Shown here piece after piece: positions 1 to 14,358 of a stretch of 64,000 nt of DNA. The stretch's first letter is position 1; every line of letters begins with the position of its first letter. Source of the DNA: Nephrocerus scutellatus (taxonomy: Eukaryota > Arthropoda > Insecta > Diptera > Pipunculidae); contig OX352761.1 of the NCBI GenBank assembly GCA_947095585.1, positions 60,442,832 to 60,506,831 on the forward strand, given 5' to 3'. Below the pieces are notes generated by a model. It was given only the letters and a program-made list of their open reading frames with translations. It searched no databases and was not told the DNA's origin. A program made the translations under genes and the position numbers.

Positions 1-900
1 GAGACATCTCTGGGAACTGGCCATTCCGCTTGACAGACAACCTCCAAATTGACGAATTTCATGAAAATAACAAAAGTTCAACCCGATGCACAAATGCCTC
101 TTCCCCTCTGCATTGTAATCTAACAAATTCTATTCGATAGATTATTCCTTATGGAAGACACAGGTGTGGGTCAATTTAGTGAGACATCTCTGAGAACTGG
201 CCAATCCGCTTGACAGAAAACCTCCAAATTGAAGAATTTCATGAAAATAACAAAAGTTCAAACCGATGCACAAATGCCTCTTCCCCTTTGCATTGTAATC
301 GAACAAACTCTATTTGATAGATAATTCCTTTAGGAAGACACAGGTGTGGGTCAATTTAGTGAAACATCTCTTGGAACTGGCCAATCCGCTTGACAGAAAA
401 CCTCCAAATTGACGAATTTCATGAAAATAACAAAAGTTCAAACCGATGCACAAATGCCTCTTCCCCTTTGCATTGTAATCGAACAAACTCTATTTGATAG
501 ATAATTCCTTTAGGAAGACACAGGTGTGGGTCAATTTAGTGAGACATCTCTTGGAACTGGCCAATCCGCTTGACAGAAAACCTCCAAATTGACGAATTTC
601 ATGAAAATAACAAAAGTTCAAACCGATGCACAAATGCCTCTTCCCCTCTGCATTGTAATCGACCAAACTCTATTTGATAGATAATTCCTTTAGGAAGACA
701 CAAGTGTGGGTCAATTTAGTGAGACATCTCTAGGAACTGGCCAATCCGCTTGACAGGGAACCTCCAAATTGACGAATTTCATGAAAATAAGAAAAGTTCA
801 AACCGATGCACAAATGCCTCTTCCCCTCTGCATTGTAATTTAACAAACTCTATTCGATAGATTATTCCTTAAGGAAGACACAGGTGTGGGTCAATTTAGT

Positions 901-3900
901 TCAGACATCTCTGGGAACTGGCCAATCCGCTTGACAGAGAACCTCCAAATTGACGAATTTCATGAAAATAACAAAAGTTCAAACCGATGCACAAACGCCT
1001 CTTCCCCTCTGCATTGTAATCTAACAAACTCTATTCGATAGATTATTCCTTAAGGAAGACACAGGTGTGGGTCAATTTAGTGAGACATCTCTGGGAACTG
1101 GCCAATCCGCTTGACAGAGAACCTCCAAATTGACGAATTTCATGAACATAACAAAAGTTCAAACCGATGCACAAATGCCTCTTCCCCTCTGCATTGTAAT
1201 CTAACAAACTCTATTTGATAGATAATTCCTTTAGGAAGACACAGGTGTGGGTCAAATTAGTGAGACATCTCTGGGAACTGGCCAATCCGCTTGACAGAAA
1301 ACCTCCAAATTGACGAATTTCATGAAAATAACAAAAGTTCAAACCGATGCACAAATGCCTCTTCCCGTCTCCATTGTAATCGAACAAACTCTATTTGATA
1401 GATAATTCCTTTAGGAAGACACAGGTGTGGGTCAATTTAGTGAGACATCTCTGGGAACTGGCCAATCCGCTTGACAGAGAACCTCCAAATTGAAGAATTT
1501 CATGAAAATAACAAAAGTTCAAACCGATGCACAAATGCCTCTTCCCCTCTGCATTGTAATCTAACAAACTCTATTCGATAGATTATTCCTTAAGGAAGAC
1601 ACAGGTGTGGGTCAATTTAGTTCAGACATCTCTGGGAACTGGCCAATCCGCTTGACAGAGAACCTCCAAATTGAAGAATTTCATGAAAATAACAAAAGTT
1701 CAAACCGATGCACAAATGCCTCTTCCCCTTTGCATTGTAATCGAACAAACTCTATTTGATAGATAATTCCTTTAGGAAGACACAGGTGTGGGTCAATTTA
1801 GTGAGACATCTCTTGGAACTGGCCAATCCGCTTGACAGAAAACCTCCAAATTGACGAATTTCATGAAAATAAAAAAATTCAAACCGATGCACAAATGCCT
1901 CTTCCCCTCTCCATTGTAATCGAACAAACTCTATTTGATAGATAATTCCTTTAGGAAGACACAGGTGTGGGTCAATTTAGTGAGACATCTCTGGGAACTG
2001 GCCAATCCGCTTGACAGAGAACCTCCAAATTGAAGAATTTCATGAAAATAACAAAAGTTCAAACCGATGCACAAATGCCTCTTCCCCTCTGCATTGTAAT
2101 CTAACAAACTCTATTTGATAGATAATTCCTTTAGAAAGACACAGGTGTGGGTCAAATTAGTGAGACATCTCTGGGAACTGGCCAATCCGCTTGACAGAAA
2201 ACCTCCAAATTGACGAATTTCATGAAAATAACAAAAGTTCAAACCGATGCACAAATGCCTCTTCCCCTCTGCATTGTAATCGAACAAACTCTATTTGATA
2301 GATAATTCCTTTAGGAAGACACAAGTGTGGGTCAATTTAGTGAGACATCTCTAGGAACTGGCCAATCCGCTTGACAGGGAACCTCCAAATTGACGAATTT
2401 CATGAAAATAAGAAAAGTTCAAACCGATGCACAAATGCCTCTTCCCCTCTGCATTGTAATTTAACAAACTCTATTCGATAGATTATTCCTTAAGGAAGAC
2501 ACAGGTGTGGGTCAATTTAGTTCAGACATCTCTGGGAACTGGCCAATCCGCTTGACAGAGAACCTCCAAATTGACGAATTTCATGAAAATAACAAAAGTT
2601 CAAACCGATGCACAAACGCCTCTTCCCCTCTGCATTGTAATCTAACAAACTCTATTCGATAGATTATTCCTTAAGGAAGACACAGGTGTGGGTCAATTTA
2701 GAGAGACATCTCTGGGAACTGGCCAATCCGCTTGACAGAGAACCTCCAAATTGACGAATTTCATGAACATAACAAAAGTTCAAACCGATGCACAAATGCC
2801 TCTTCCCCTCTGCATTGTAATCTATCAAACTCTATTTGATAGATAATTCCTTTAGGAAGACACAGGTGTGGGTCAAATTAGTGAGACATCTCTGGGAACT
2901 GGCCAATCCGCTTGACAGAAAACCTCCAAATTGACGAATTTCATGAAAATAACAAAAGTTCAAACCGATGCACAAATGCCTCTTCCCCTCTCCATTGTAA
3001 TCGAACAAACTCTATTTGATAGATAATTCCTTTAGGAAGACACAGGTGTGGGTCAATTTAGTGAGACATCTCTGGGAACTGGCCAATCCGCTTGACAGAG
3101 AACCTCCAAATTGAAGAATTTCATGAAAATAACAAAAGTTCAAACCGATGCACAAATGCCTCTTCCCCTCTGCATTGTAATCTAACAAACTCTATTTGAT
3201 AGATAATTCCTTTAGGAAGACACAGGTGTGGGTCAAATTAGTGAGACATCTCTGGGAACTGGCCAATCCGCTTGACAGAAAACCTCCAAATTGACGAATT
3301 TCATGAAAATAACAAAAGTTCAAACCGATGCACAAATGCCTCTTCCCCTTTGCATTGTAATCGAACAAACTCTATTTGATAGATAATTCCTTTAGGAAGA
3401 CACAGGTGTGGGTCAATTTAGTGAGACATCTCTTGGAACTGGCCAATCCGCTTGACAGAAAACCTCCAAATTGACGAATTTCATGAAAATAAAAAAATTC
3501 AAACCGATGCACAAATGCCTCTTCCCCTCTCCATTGTAATCGAACAAACTCTATTTGATAGATAATTCCTTTAGGAAGACACAGGTGTGGGTCAATTTAG
3601 TGAGACATCTCTGGGAACTGGCCAATCCGCTTGACAGAGAACCTCCAAATTGACGAATTTCATGAAAATAACAAAAGTTCAAACCGATGCACAAACGCCT
3701 CTTCCCCTCTGCATTGTAATCTAACAAACTCTATTCGATAGATTATTCCTTAAGGAAGACACAGGTGTGGGTCAATTTAGTGAGACATCTCTGGGAACTG
3801 GCCAATCCGCTTGACAGAGAACCTCCAAATTGACGAATTTCATGAACATAACAAAAGTTCAAACCGATGCACAAATGCCTCTTCCCCTCTGCATTGTAAT

Positions 3901-6900
3901 CTAACAAACTCTATTTGATAGATAATTCCTTTAGGAAGACACAGGTGTGGGTCAAATTAGTGAGACATCTCTGGGAACTGGCCAATCCGCTTGACAGAAA
4001 ACCTCCAAATTGACGAATTTCATGAAAATAACAAAAGTTCAAACCGATGCACAAATGCCTCTTCCCCTCTCCATTGTAATCGAACAAACTCTATTTGATA
4101 GATAATTCCTTTAGGAAGACACAGGTGTGGGTCAATTTAGTGAGACATCTCTGGGAACTGGCCAATCCGCTTGACAGAGAACCTCCAAATTGAAGAATTT
4201 CATGAAAATAACAAAAGTTCAAACCGATGCACAAATGCCTCTTCCCCTCTGCATTGTAATCTAACAAACTCTATTTGATAGATAATTCCTTTAGGAAGAC
4301 ACAGGTGTGGGTCAAATTAGTGAGACATCTCTGGGAACTGGCCAATCCGCTTGACAGAAAACCTCCAAATTGACGAATTTCATGAAAATAACAAAAGTTC
4401 AAACCGATGCACAAATGCCTCTTCCCCTCTGCATTGTAATCGAACAAACTCTATTTGATAGATAATTCCTTTAGGAAGACACAAGTGTGGGTCAATTTAG
4501 TGAGACATCTCTAGGAACTGGCCAATCCGCTTGACAGGGAACCTCCAAATTGACGAATTTCATGAAAATAAGAAAAGTTCAAACCGATGCACAAATGCCT
4601 CTTCCCCTCTGCATTGTAATTTAACAAACTCTATTCGATAGATTATTCCTTAAGGAAGACACAGGTGTGGGTCAATTTAGTTCAGACATCTCTGGGAACT
4701 GGCCAATCCGCTTGACAGAGAACCTCCAAATTGACGAATTTCATGAACATAACAAAAGTTCAAACCGATGCACAAATGCCTCTTCCCCTCTGCATTGTAA
4801 TCTATCAAACTCTATTTGATAGATAATTCCTTTAGGAAGACACAGGTGTGGGTCAAATTAGTGAGACTTCTCTGGGAACTGGCCAATCCGCTTGACAGAA
4901 AACCTCCAAATTGACGAATTTCATGAAAATAACAAAAGTTCAAACCGATGCACAAATGCCTCTTCCCCTCTCCATTGTAATCGAACAAACTCTATTTGAT
5001 AGATAATTCCTTTAGGAAGACACAGGTGTGGGTCAATTTAGTGAGACATCTCTGGGAACTGGCCAATCCGCTTGACAGAGAACCTCCAAATTGAAGAATT
5101 TCATGAAAATAACAAAAGTTCAAACCGATGCACAAATGCCTCTTCCCCTCTGCATTGTAATCTAACAAACTCTATTTGATAGATAATTCCTTTAGGAAGA
5201 CACAGGTGTGGGTCAAATTAGTGAGACATCTCTGGGAACTGGCCAATCCGCTTGACAGAAAACCTCCAAATTGACGAATTTCATGAAAATAACAAAAGTT
5301 CAAACCGATGCACAAATGCCTCTTCCCCTTTGCATTGTAATCGAACAAACTCTATTTGATAGATAATTCCTTTAGGAAGACACAGGTGTGGGTCAATTTA
5401 GTGAGACATCTCTTGGAACTGGCCAATCCGCTTGACAGAAAACCTCCAAATTGACGAATTTCATGAAAATAAAAAAATTCAAACCGATGCACAAATGCCT
5501 CTTCCCCTCTCCATTGTAATCGAACAAACTCTATTTGATAGATAATTCCTTTAGGAAGACACAGGTGTGGGTCAATTTAGTGAGACATCTCTGGGAACTG
5601 GCCAATCCGCTTGACAGAGAACCTCCAAATTGACGAATTTCATGAAAATAACAAAAGTTCAAACCGATGCACAAACGCCTCTTCCCCTCTGCATTGTAAT
5701 CTAACAAACTCTATTCGATAGATTATTCCTTAAGGAAGACACAGGTGTGGGTCAATTTAGTGAGACATCTCTGGGAACTGGCCAATCCGCTTGACAGAGA
5801 ACCTCCAAATTGACGAATTTCATGAACATAACAAAAGTTCAAACCGATGCACAAATGCCTCTTCCCCTCTGCATTGTAATCTAACAAACTCTATTTGATA
5901 GATAATTCCTTTAGGAAGACACAGGTGTGGGTCAAATTAGTGAGACATCTCTGGGAACTGGCCAATCCGCTTGACAGAAAACCTCCAAATTGACGAATTT
6001 CATGAAAATAACAAAAGTTCAAACCGATGCACAAATGCCTCTTCCCCTCTCCATTGTAATCGAACAAACTCTATTTGATAGATAATTCCTTTAGGAAGAC
6101 ACAGGTGTGGGTCAATTTAGTGAGACATCTCTGGGAACTGGCCAATCCGCTTGACAGAGAACCTCCAAATTGAAGAATTTCATGAAAATAACAAAAGTTC
6201 AAACCGATGCACAAATGCCTCTTCCCCTCTGCATTGTAATCTAACAAACTCTATTTGATAGATAATTCCTTTAGGAAGACACAGGTGTGGGTCAAATTAG
6301 TGAGACATCTCTGGGAACTGGCCAATCCGCTTGACAGAAAACCTCCAAATTGACGAATTTCATGAAAATAACAAAAGTTCAAACCGATGCACAAATGCCT
6401 CTTCCCCTTTGCATTGTAATCGAACAAACTCTATTTGATAGATAATTCCTTTAGGAAGACACAGGTGTGGGTCAATTTAGTGAGACATCTCTTGGAACTG
6501 GCCAATCCGCTTGACAGAAAACCTCCAAATTGACGAATTTCATGAAAATAAAAAAATTCAAACCGATGCACAAATGCCTCTTCCCCTCTCCATTGTAATC
6601 GAACAAACTCTATTTGATAGATAATTCCTTTAGGAAGACACAGGTGTGGGTCAATTTAGTGAGACATCTCTGGGAACTGGCCAATCCGCTTGACAGAGAA
6701 CCTCCAAATTGAAGAATTTCATGAAAATAACAAAAGTTCAAACCGATGCACAAATGCCTCTTCCCCTCTGCATTGTAATCTAACAAACTCTATTTGATAG
6801 ATAATTCCTTTAGGAAGACACAGGTGTGGGTCAAATTAGTGAGACATCTCTGGGAACTGGCCAATCCGCTTGACAGAAAACCTCCAAATTGACGAATTTC

Positions 6901-9540
6901 ATGAAAATAACAAAAGTTCAAACCGATGCACAAATGCCTCTTCCCCTCTGCATTGTAATCGAACAAACTCTATTTGATAGATAATTCCTTTAGGAAGACA
7001 CAAGTGTGGGTCAATTTAGTGAGACATCTCTAGGAACTGGCCAATCCGCTTGACAGGGAACCTCCAAATTGACGAATTTCATGAAAATAAGAAAAGTTCA
7101 AACCGATGCACAAATGCCTCTTCCCCTCTGCATTGTAATTTAACAAACTCTATTCGATAGATTATTCCTTAAGGAAGACACAGGTGTGGGTCAATTTAGT
7201 TCAGACATCTCTGGGAACTGGCCAATCCGCTTGACAGAGAACCTCCAAATTGACGAATTTCATGAAAATAACAAAAGTTCAAACCGATGCACAAACGCCT
7301 CTTCCCCTCTGCATTGTAATCTAACAAACTCTATTCGATAGATTATTCCTTAAGGAAGACACAGGTGTGGGTCAATTTAGTGAGACATCTCTGGGAACTG
7401 GCCAATCCGCTTGACAGAGAACCTCCAAATTGACGAATTTCATGAACATAACAAAAGTTCAAACCGATGCACAAATGCCTCTTCCCCTCTGCATTGTAAT
7501 CTAACAAACTCTATTCGATAGATTATTCCTTAAGGAAGACACAGGTGTGGGTCAATTTAGTGAGACATCTCTGGGAACAGGCCAATCCGCTTGACAGGGA
7601 ACCTCCAAATTGACGAATTTCATGAAAATAAGAAAAGTTCAAACCGATGCACAAATGCCTCTTCCCCTCTGCATTGTAATCTTGCAAACTCTATTCGATA
7701 GATTATTCCTTAAGGAAGACACAGGTGTGGGTCAATTTAGTGAGACATCTCTGGGAACTGGCCAATCCGCTTGACAGAAAACCTCCAAATTGACGAATTT
7801 CATGAAAATAAAAAAATTCAAACCGATGCACAAATGCCTCTTCCCCTCTCCATTGTAATCGAACAAACTCTATTTGATAGATAATTCCTTTAGGAAGACA
7901 CAGGTGTGGGTCAATTTAGTGAGACATCTCTGGGAACTGGCCAATCCGCTTGACAGAGAACCTCCAAATTGACGAATTTCATGAAAATAACAAAAGTTCA
8001 AACCGATGCACAAACGCCTCTTCCCCTCTGCATTGTAATCTAACAAACTCTATTCGATAGATTATTCCTTAAGGAAGACACAGGTGTGAGTCAATTTAGT
8101 GAGACATCTCTGGGAACTGGCCAATCCGCTTGACAGAGAACCTCCAAATTGACGAATTTCATGAACATAACAAAAGTTCAAACCGATGCACAAATGCCTC
8201 TTCCCCTCTGCATTGTAATCTAACAAACTCTATTTGATAGATAATTCCTTTAGGAAGACACAGGTGTGGGTCAAATTAGTGAGACATCTCTGGGAACTGG
8301 CCAATCCGCTTGACAGAAAACCTCCAAATTGACGAATTTCATGAAAATAACAAAAGTTCAAACCGATGCACAAATGCCTCTTCCCCTCTCCATTGTAATC
8401 GAACAAACTCTATTTGATAGATAATTCCTTTAGGAAGACACAGGTGTGGGTCAATTTAGTGAGACATCTCTGGGAACTGGCCAATCCGCTTGACAGAGAA
8501 CCTCCAAATTGAAGAATTTCATGAAAATAACAAAAGTTCAAACCGATGCACAAATGCCTCTTCCCCTCTGCATTGTAATCTAACAAACTCTATTTGATAG
8601 ATAATTCCTTTAGGAAGACACAGGTGTGGGTCAAATTAGTGAGACATCTCTGGGAACTGGCCAATCCGCTTGACAGAAAACCTCCAAATTGACGAATTTC
8701 ATGAAAATAACAAAAGTTCAAACCGATGCACAAATGCCTCTTCCCCTTTGCATTGTAATCGAACAAACTCTATTTGATAGATAATTCCTTTAGGAAGACA
8801 CAGGTGTGGGTCAATTTAGTGAGACATCTCTTGGAACTGGCCAATCCGCTTGACAGAAAACCTCCAAATTGACGAATTTCATGAAAATAAAAAAATTCAA
8901 ACCGATGCACAAATGCCTCTTCCCCTCTCCATTGTAATCGAACAAACTCTATTTGATAGATAATTCCTTTAGGAAGACACAGGTGTGGGTCAATTTAGTG
9001 AGACATCTCTGGGAACTGGCCAATCCGCTTGACAGAGAACCTCCAAATTGAAGAATTTCATGAAAATAACAAAAGTTCAAACCGATGCACAAATGCCTCT
9101 TCCCCTCTGCATTGTAATCTAACAAACTCTATTTGATAGATAATTCCTTTAGGAAGACACAGGTGTGGGTCAAATTAGTGAGACATCTCTGGGAACTGGC
9201 CAATCCGCTTGACAGAAAACCTCCAAATTGACGAATTTCATGAAAATAACAAAAGTTCAAACCGATGCACAAATGCCTCTTCCCCTCTGCATTGTAATCG
9301 AACAAACTCTATTTGATAGATAATTCCTTTAGGAAGACACAAGTGTGGGTCAATTTAGTGAGACATCTCTAGGAACTGGCCAATCCGCTTGACAGGGAAC
9401 CTCCAAATTGACGAATTTCATGAAAATAAGAAAAGTTCAAACCGATGCACAAATGCCTCTTCCCCTCTGCATTGTAATTTAACAAACTCTATTCGATAGA
9501 TTATTCCTTAAGGAAGACACAGGTGTGGGTCAATTTAGTT
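901..9540. repeat. Higher-order repeat of 9 monomers (~1,620 bp) and 6-monomer derivatives
   Basis: Diagnostic variants let the monomers be lettered: C (ACAAACGCC), D (ATGAACATAAC), E (CTCTCCATTG), F (TTGAAGAATT, usually with GTCAAATTAG), G (CCCCTTTGC), H (AAAAAAATTC), G' (ACAAGTGTGGG) and I (CTAGGAACTGG with ATAAGAAAAG). The order C-D-E-F-G-H-F-G'-I occurs at about 901-2520, 5582-7200 and 7921-9540. Shorter derivatives are C-D-E-F-G-H (2521-3600), C-D-E-F-G'-I (3601-4680) and D-E-F-G-H (4681-5580). A C-D plus two-monomer unit separates the last two 9-mers (7201-7920). The order was read from shared variants by eye; unit ends are accurate to about one monomer. Confidence 0.85.
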
Positions 9541-10080
9541 CAGACATCTCTGGGAACTGGCCAATCCGCTTGACAGAGAACTTCCAAATTGACGAATTTC
9601 ATGAAAATAACAAAAGTTCAAACCGATGCACAAACGCCTCTTCCCCTCTGCATTGTAATCTAACAAACTCTATTCGATAGATTATTCCTTAAGGAAGACA
9701 CAGGTGTGCGTCAATTTAGTGAGACATCTCTGGGAACTGGCCAATCCGCTTGACAGAGAACCTCCAAATTGACGAATTTCATGAACATAACAAAAGTTCA
9801 AACCGATGCACAAATGCCTCTTCCCCTCTGCATTGTAATCTAACAAACTCTATTCGATAGATTATTCCTTAAGGAAGACACAGGTGTGGGTCAATTTAGT
9901 GAGACATCTCTGGGAACAGGCCAATCCACTTGACAGGGAACCTCCAAATTGACGAATTTCATGAAAATAAGAAAAGTTCAAACCGATGCACAAATGCCTC
10001 TTCCCCTCTGCATTGTAATCTTGCAAACTCTATTCGATAGATTATTCCTTAAGGAAGACACAGGTGTGGGTCAATTTAGT

Positions 10081-12936
10081 GAGACATCTCTGGGAACTGG
10101 CCAATCCGCTTGACAGAGAACCTCCAAATTGACGAATTTCATGAAAATAACAAAAGTTCAAACCGATGCACAAATGCCTCTTCCCTCTGCATTGTAATCT
10201 AACAAACTCTATTCGATAGAAAATTCCTTTAGGAAGACACAGGTGTGGGTCAATTTAGTGAGACATCTCTGGGAACTGGCCAATCCGCTTGACAGAGAAC
10301 CTCCAAATTGAAGAATTTCATGAAAATAACAAAAGTTCAAACCGATGCACAAATGCCTCTTCCCCTCTGCGTTGTAATCTAACAAACTCTTATTCCTTTA
10401 GGAAGACACAGGTGTGGGTCAATTTAGTGAGACATCTCTGAGAACTGACCAATCTGCTTGACAGGGAACCTCCAAATTAAAGAATTTCATGAAAATAACA
10501 AAAGTTCAAACCGATGCACAAATGTCTCTTCCCCTCTGCATTGTAATCTTACAAACTCTATTCAATAGATTATTCCTTAAGGAAGACACAGGTGTGGGTC
10601 AATTTAGTGAGACATCTCTGGGAACTGGCCAATCCGCTTGACAGAGAAACTCCAAATTGAAGAATTTCATGAAAATAACAAAAGTTCAAACCGATGCACA
10701 AATGCCTCTTCCCCTCTGCGTTGTAATCTAACAAACTCTATTCAATAGATTATTCGTTAGGGAAGACACAGGTGTGGGTCAATTTAGTGAGAAATCTCTG
10801 GGAACTGGCCAATCCGCTTGACAGGGAACCTCCAAATTGACGAATTTCATGAAAATAACAAAAGTTCAAACCGATGCACAAATGCCTCTTCCCCTCTGTA
10901 TTGTAATTTAACAAACTCTATTCGATAGATTATTTCTTAAGGAAGACAGAGGTGTGAATCAATTTAGTGAGACATCTCTGGGAACTGGCTAATCCGCTTG
11001 ACAGAGAACCTCCAAATTGAAGAATTTCATGAAAATAACAAAAGTTCAAACCGATGCACAAATGCCTCTTCCCCTCTCCATTGTAATCTATCAAATTCTA
11101 TTCGATAGATTATTCCTTAAAGAAGACACAGGTGTGGGTCAATTTAGTGAGACATCTCTCAGAACTGGCCAATCCGCTTGACAGAAAACCTCCAAATTGA
11201 AGAATTTCATGAACATAACAAAAGTTCAAACCGATGCACAAATGCCTCTTCCCCTCTGCATTGTAATCTAACAAACTCTATTCGATAGATTATTCCTTAA
11301 GGAAGACACAGGTGTGGGTCAATTTAGTGAGACATCTCTGGGAACAGGCCAATCCGCTTGACAGGGAACCTCCAAATTGACGAATTTCATGAAAATAAGA
11401 AAAGTTCAAACCGATGCACAAATGCCTCTTCCCCTCTGCATTGTAATCTTACAAACTCTATTCGATAGATTATTCCTTAAGGAAGACACAGGTGTGGGTC
11501 AATTTAGTGAGACATCTCTGGGAACTGGCCAATCCGCTTGACAGAGAACCTCCAAATTGACGAATTTCATGAAAATAACAAAAGTTCAAACCGATGCACA
11601 AATGCCTCTTCCCTCTGCATTGTAATCTAACAAACTCTATTCGATAGAAAATTCCTTTAGAAAGACACAGGTGTGGGTCAATTTAGTGAGACATCTCTGG
11701 GAACTGGCCAATCCGCTTGACAGAGAACCTCCAAATTGAAGAATTTCATGAAAATAACAAAAGTTCAAACCGATGCACAAATGCCTCTTCCCCTCTGCGT
11801 TGTAATCTAACAAACTCTTATTCCTTTAGGAAGACACAGGTGTGGGTCAATTTAGTGAGACATCTCTGAGAACTGACCAATCTGCTTGACAGGGAACCTC
11901 CAAATTAAAGAATTTCATGAAAATAACAAAAGTTCAAACCGATGCACAAATGCCTCTTCCCCTCTGCATTGTAATCTAACAAACTCTATTCAATAGATTA
12001 TTCCTTAAGGAAGACACAGGTGTGGGTCAATTTAGTGAGACATCTCTGGGAACTGGCCAATCCGCTTGACAGAGAACCTCCAAATTGAAGAATTTCATGA
12101 AAATAACAAAAGTTCAAACCGATGCACAAATGCCTCTTCCCCTCTGCGTTGTAATCTTACAAACTCTATTCAATAGATTATTCGTTAGGGAAGACACAGG
12201 TGTGGGTCAATTTAGTGAGAAATCTCTGGGAACTGGCCAATCCGCTTGACCGGGAACCTCCAAATTGACGAATTTCATGAAAATAACAAAAGTTCAAACC
12301 GATGCACAAATGCCTCTTCCCCTCTGTATTGTAATTTAACAAACTCTATTCGATAGATTATTCCTTAAGGAAGACACAGGTGTGGGTCAATTTAGTGAGA
12401 CATCTCTGGGAACTGGCCAATCCGCTTGACAGGGAACCTCCAAATTGACGAATTTCATGAAAATAAGAAAAGTTCAAACCGATGCACAAATGCCTCTTCC
12501 CCTCTGTATTGTAATTTAACAAACTCTATTCGATAGATTATTTCTTAAGGAAGACAGAGGTGTGAATCAATTTAGTGAGACATCTCTGGGAACTGGCTAA
12601 TCCGCTTGACAGAGAACCTCCAAATTGAAGAATTTCATGAAAATAACAAAAGTTCAAACCGATGCACAAATGCCTCTTCCCCTCTCCATTGTAATCTATC
12701 AAATTCTATTCGATAGATTATTCCTTAAAGAAGACACAGGTGTGGGTCAATTTAGTGAGACATCTCTCAGAACTGGCCAATCCGCTTGACAGAAAACCTC
12801 CAAATTGAAGAATTTCATGAAAATAACAAAAGTTCAAACCGATGCACAAATGCCTCTTCCCCTCTGCATTGTAATCTAACAAACTCTATTCGATAGATTA
12901 TTCCTTAAGGAAGACACAGGTGTGGGTCAATTTAGT
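10081..12936. repeat. Two tandem copies of an 8-monomer satellite unit (1,428 bp)
   Basis: The monomer carrying the shortened CTTCCCTCTGC motif and GATAGAAAATTCC begins at 10081 and again at 11509, 1,428 bp apart. The following monomers repeat in the same order: the shortened CAAACTCTTATTCC type, the TCTGAGAACTGACCAATCTG type, the GAGAAATCTC type, the GTGTGAATCAATTT type, and the TCTCAGAACTGG type. The second copy has one extra monomer near 12396-12575 and lacks the last one of the first copy. The unit is shorter than 8 x 180 because two of its monomers carry deletions. Confidence 0.8.
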
Positions 12937-14358
12937 GAGGCATCTCTGGGAACTGGCCAATCCGTTTGACAGAGAACCTCCAAATTGACGAATTTCATGA
13001 AAATAACAAAAGTTCAAACCGATGCACAAATGCCTCTTCCCCTCTGCATTGTAATCTAACAAACTCTATTTGATAGATAATTCCTTAAGGAAGACACAGG
13101 TGTGGGTCAATTTAGTGAGAGATCTCTGGGAACTGGCCAATCCGCTTGACAGAGAACCTCCAAATTGACGAATTTTATGAAAATAACAAAAGTTCAAACC
13201 GATGCACAAATGCCTCTTCCCATCTGCATTGTAATCTAATAAACTCTATTCGATAGATTATTCCTTAAGGAAGACACAGGTGTGGGTCAATTTAGTGAGA
13301 CATTTCTGGGAACTGGCCAATCCAAATTGACGAATTTTATGAAAATAACAAAAGTTCAAACCGATGCACAAATGCCTCTTCCCATCTGCATTGTAATCTA
13401 ATAAACTCTATTTGATAGATAATTCCTTTAGGAAGACACAGGTGTGGGTCAATTTAGTGAGACATCTCTTGGAACTGGCCAATCCGCTTGACAGAAAACC
13501 TCCAAATTGACGAATTTCATGAAAATAAAAAAATTCAAACCGATGCACAAATGCCTCTTCGCCTCTCCATTGTAATCGAACAAACTCTATTTGATAGATA
13601 ATTCCTTTAGGAAGACACAGGTGTGGGTTAATTTAGTGAGACATCTCTGGGAACTGGCCAATCCGCTTGACAGAGAACCTCCAAATTGAAGAATTTCATG
13701 AAAATAACAAAAGTTCAAACTGATGCACAAATGCCTCTTCCCCTCTGCATTGTAATCTAACAAACTCTATTTGATAGATAATTCCTTTAGGAAGACACAG
13801 GTGTGGGTCAATTTAGTGAGACATCTCTGGGAACTGGCCAATCCGCTTGACAGAAAACCTCCAAATTGACGAATTTCATGAAAATAACAAAAGTTCAAAC
13901 CGATGCACAAATGCCTCTTCCCCTCTGCATTGTAATCGAACAAACTCTATTTGATAGATAATTCCTTTAGGAAGACACAAGTGTGGGTCAATTTAGTGAG
14001 ACATCTCTAGGAACTGGCCAATCCGCTTGACAGGGAACCTCCAAATTGACGAATTTCATGAAAATAAGAAAAGTTCAAACCGATGCACAAATGCCTCTTC
14101 CCCTCTGCATTGTAATTTAACAAACTCTATTCGATAGATTATTCCTTAAGGAAGACACAGGTGTGGGTCAATTTAGTTCAGACATCTCTGGGAACTGGCC
14201 AATCCGCTTGACAGGGAACCCCCAAATTGACGAATTTCATGAAAATAACAAAAGTTCAAACCGATGCACAAACGCCTCTTCCCCTCTGCATTGTAATCTA
14301 ACAAACTTTATTCGATAGATTATTCCTTAAGGAAGACACAGGTGTGGGTCAATTTAGT

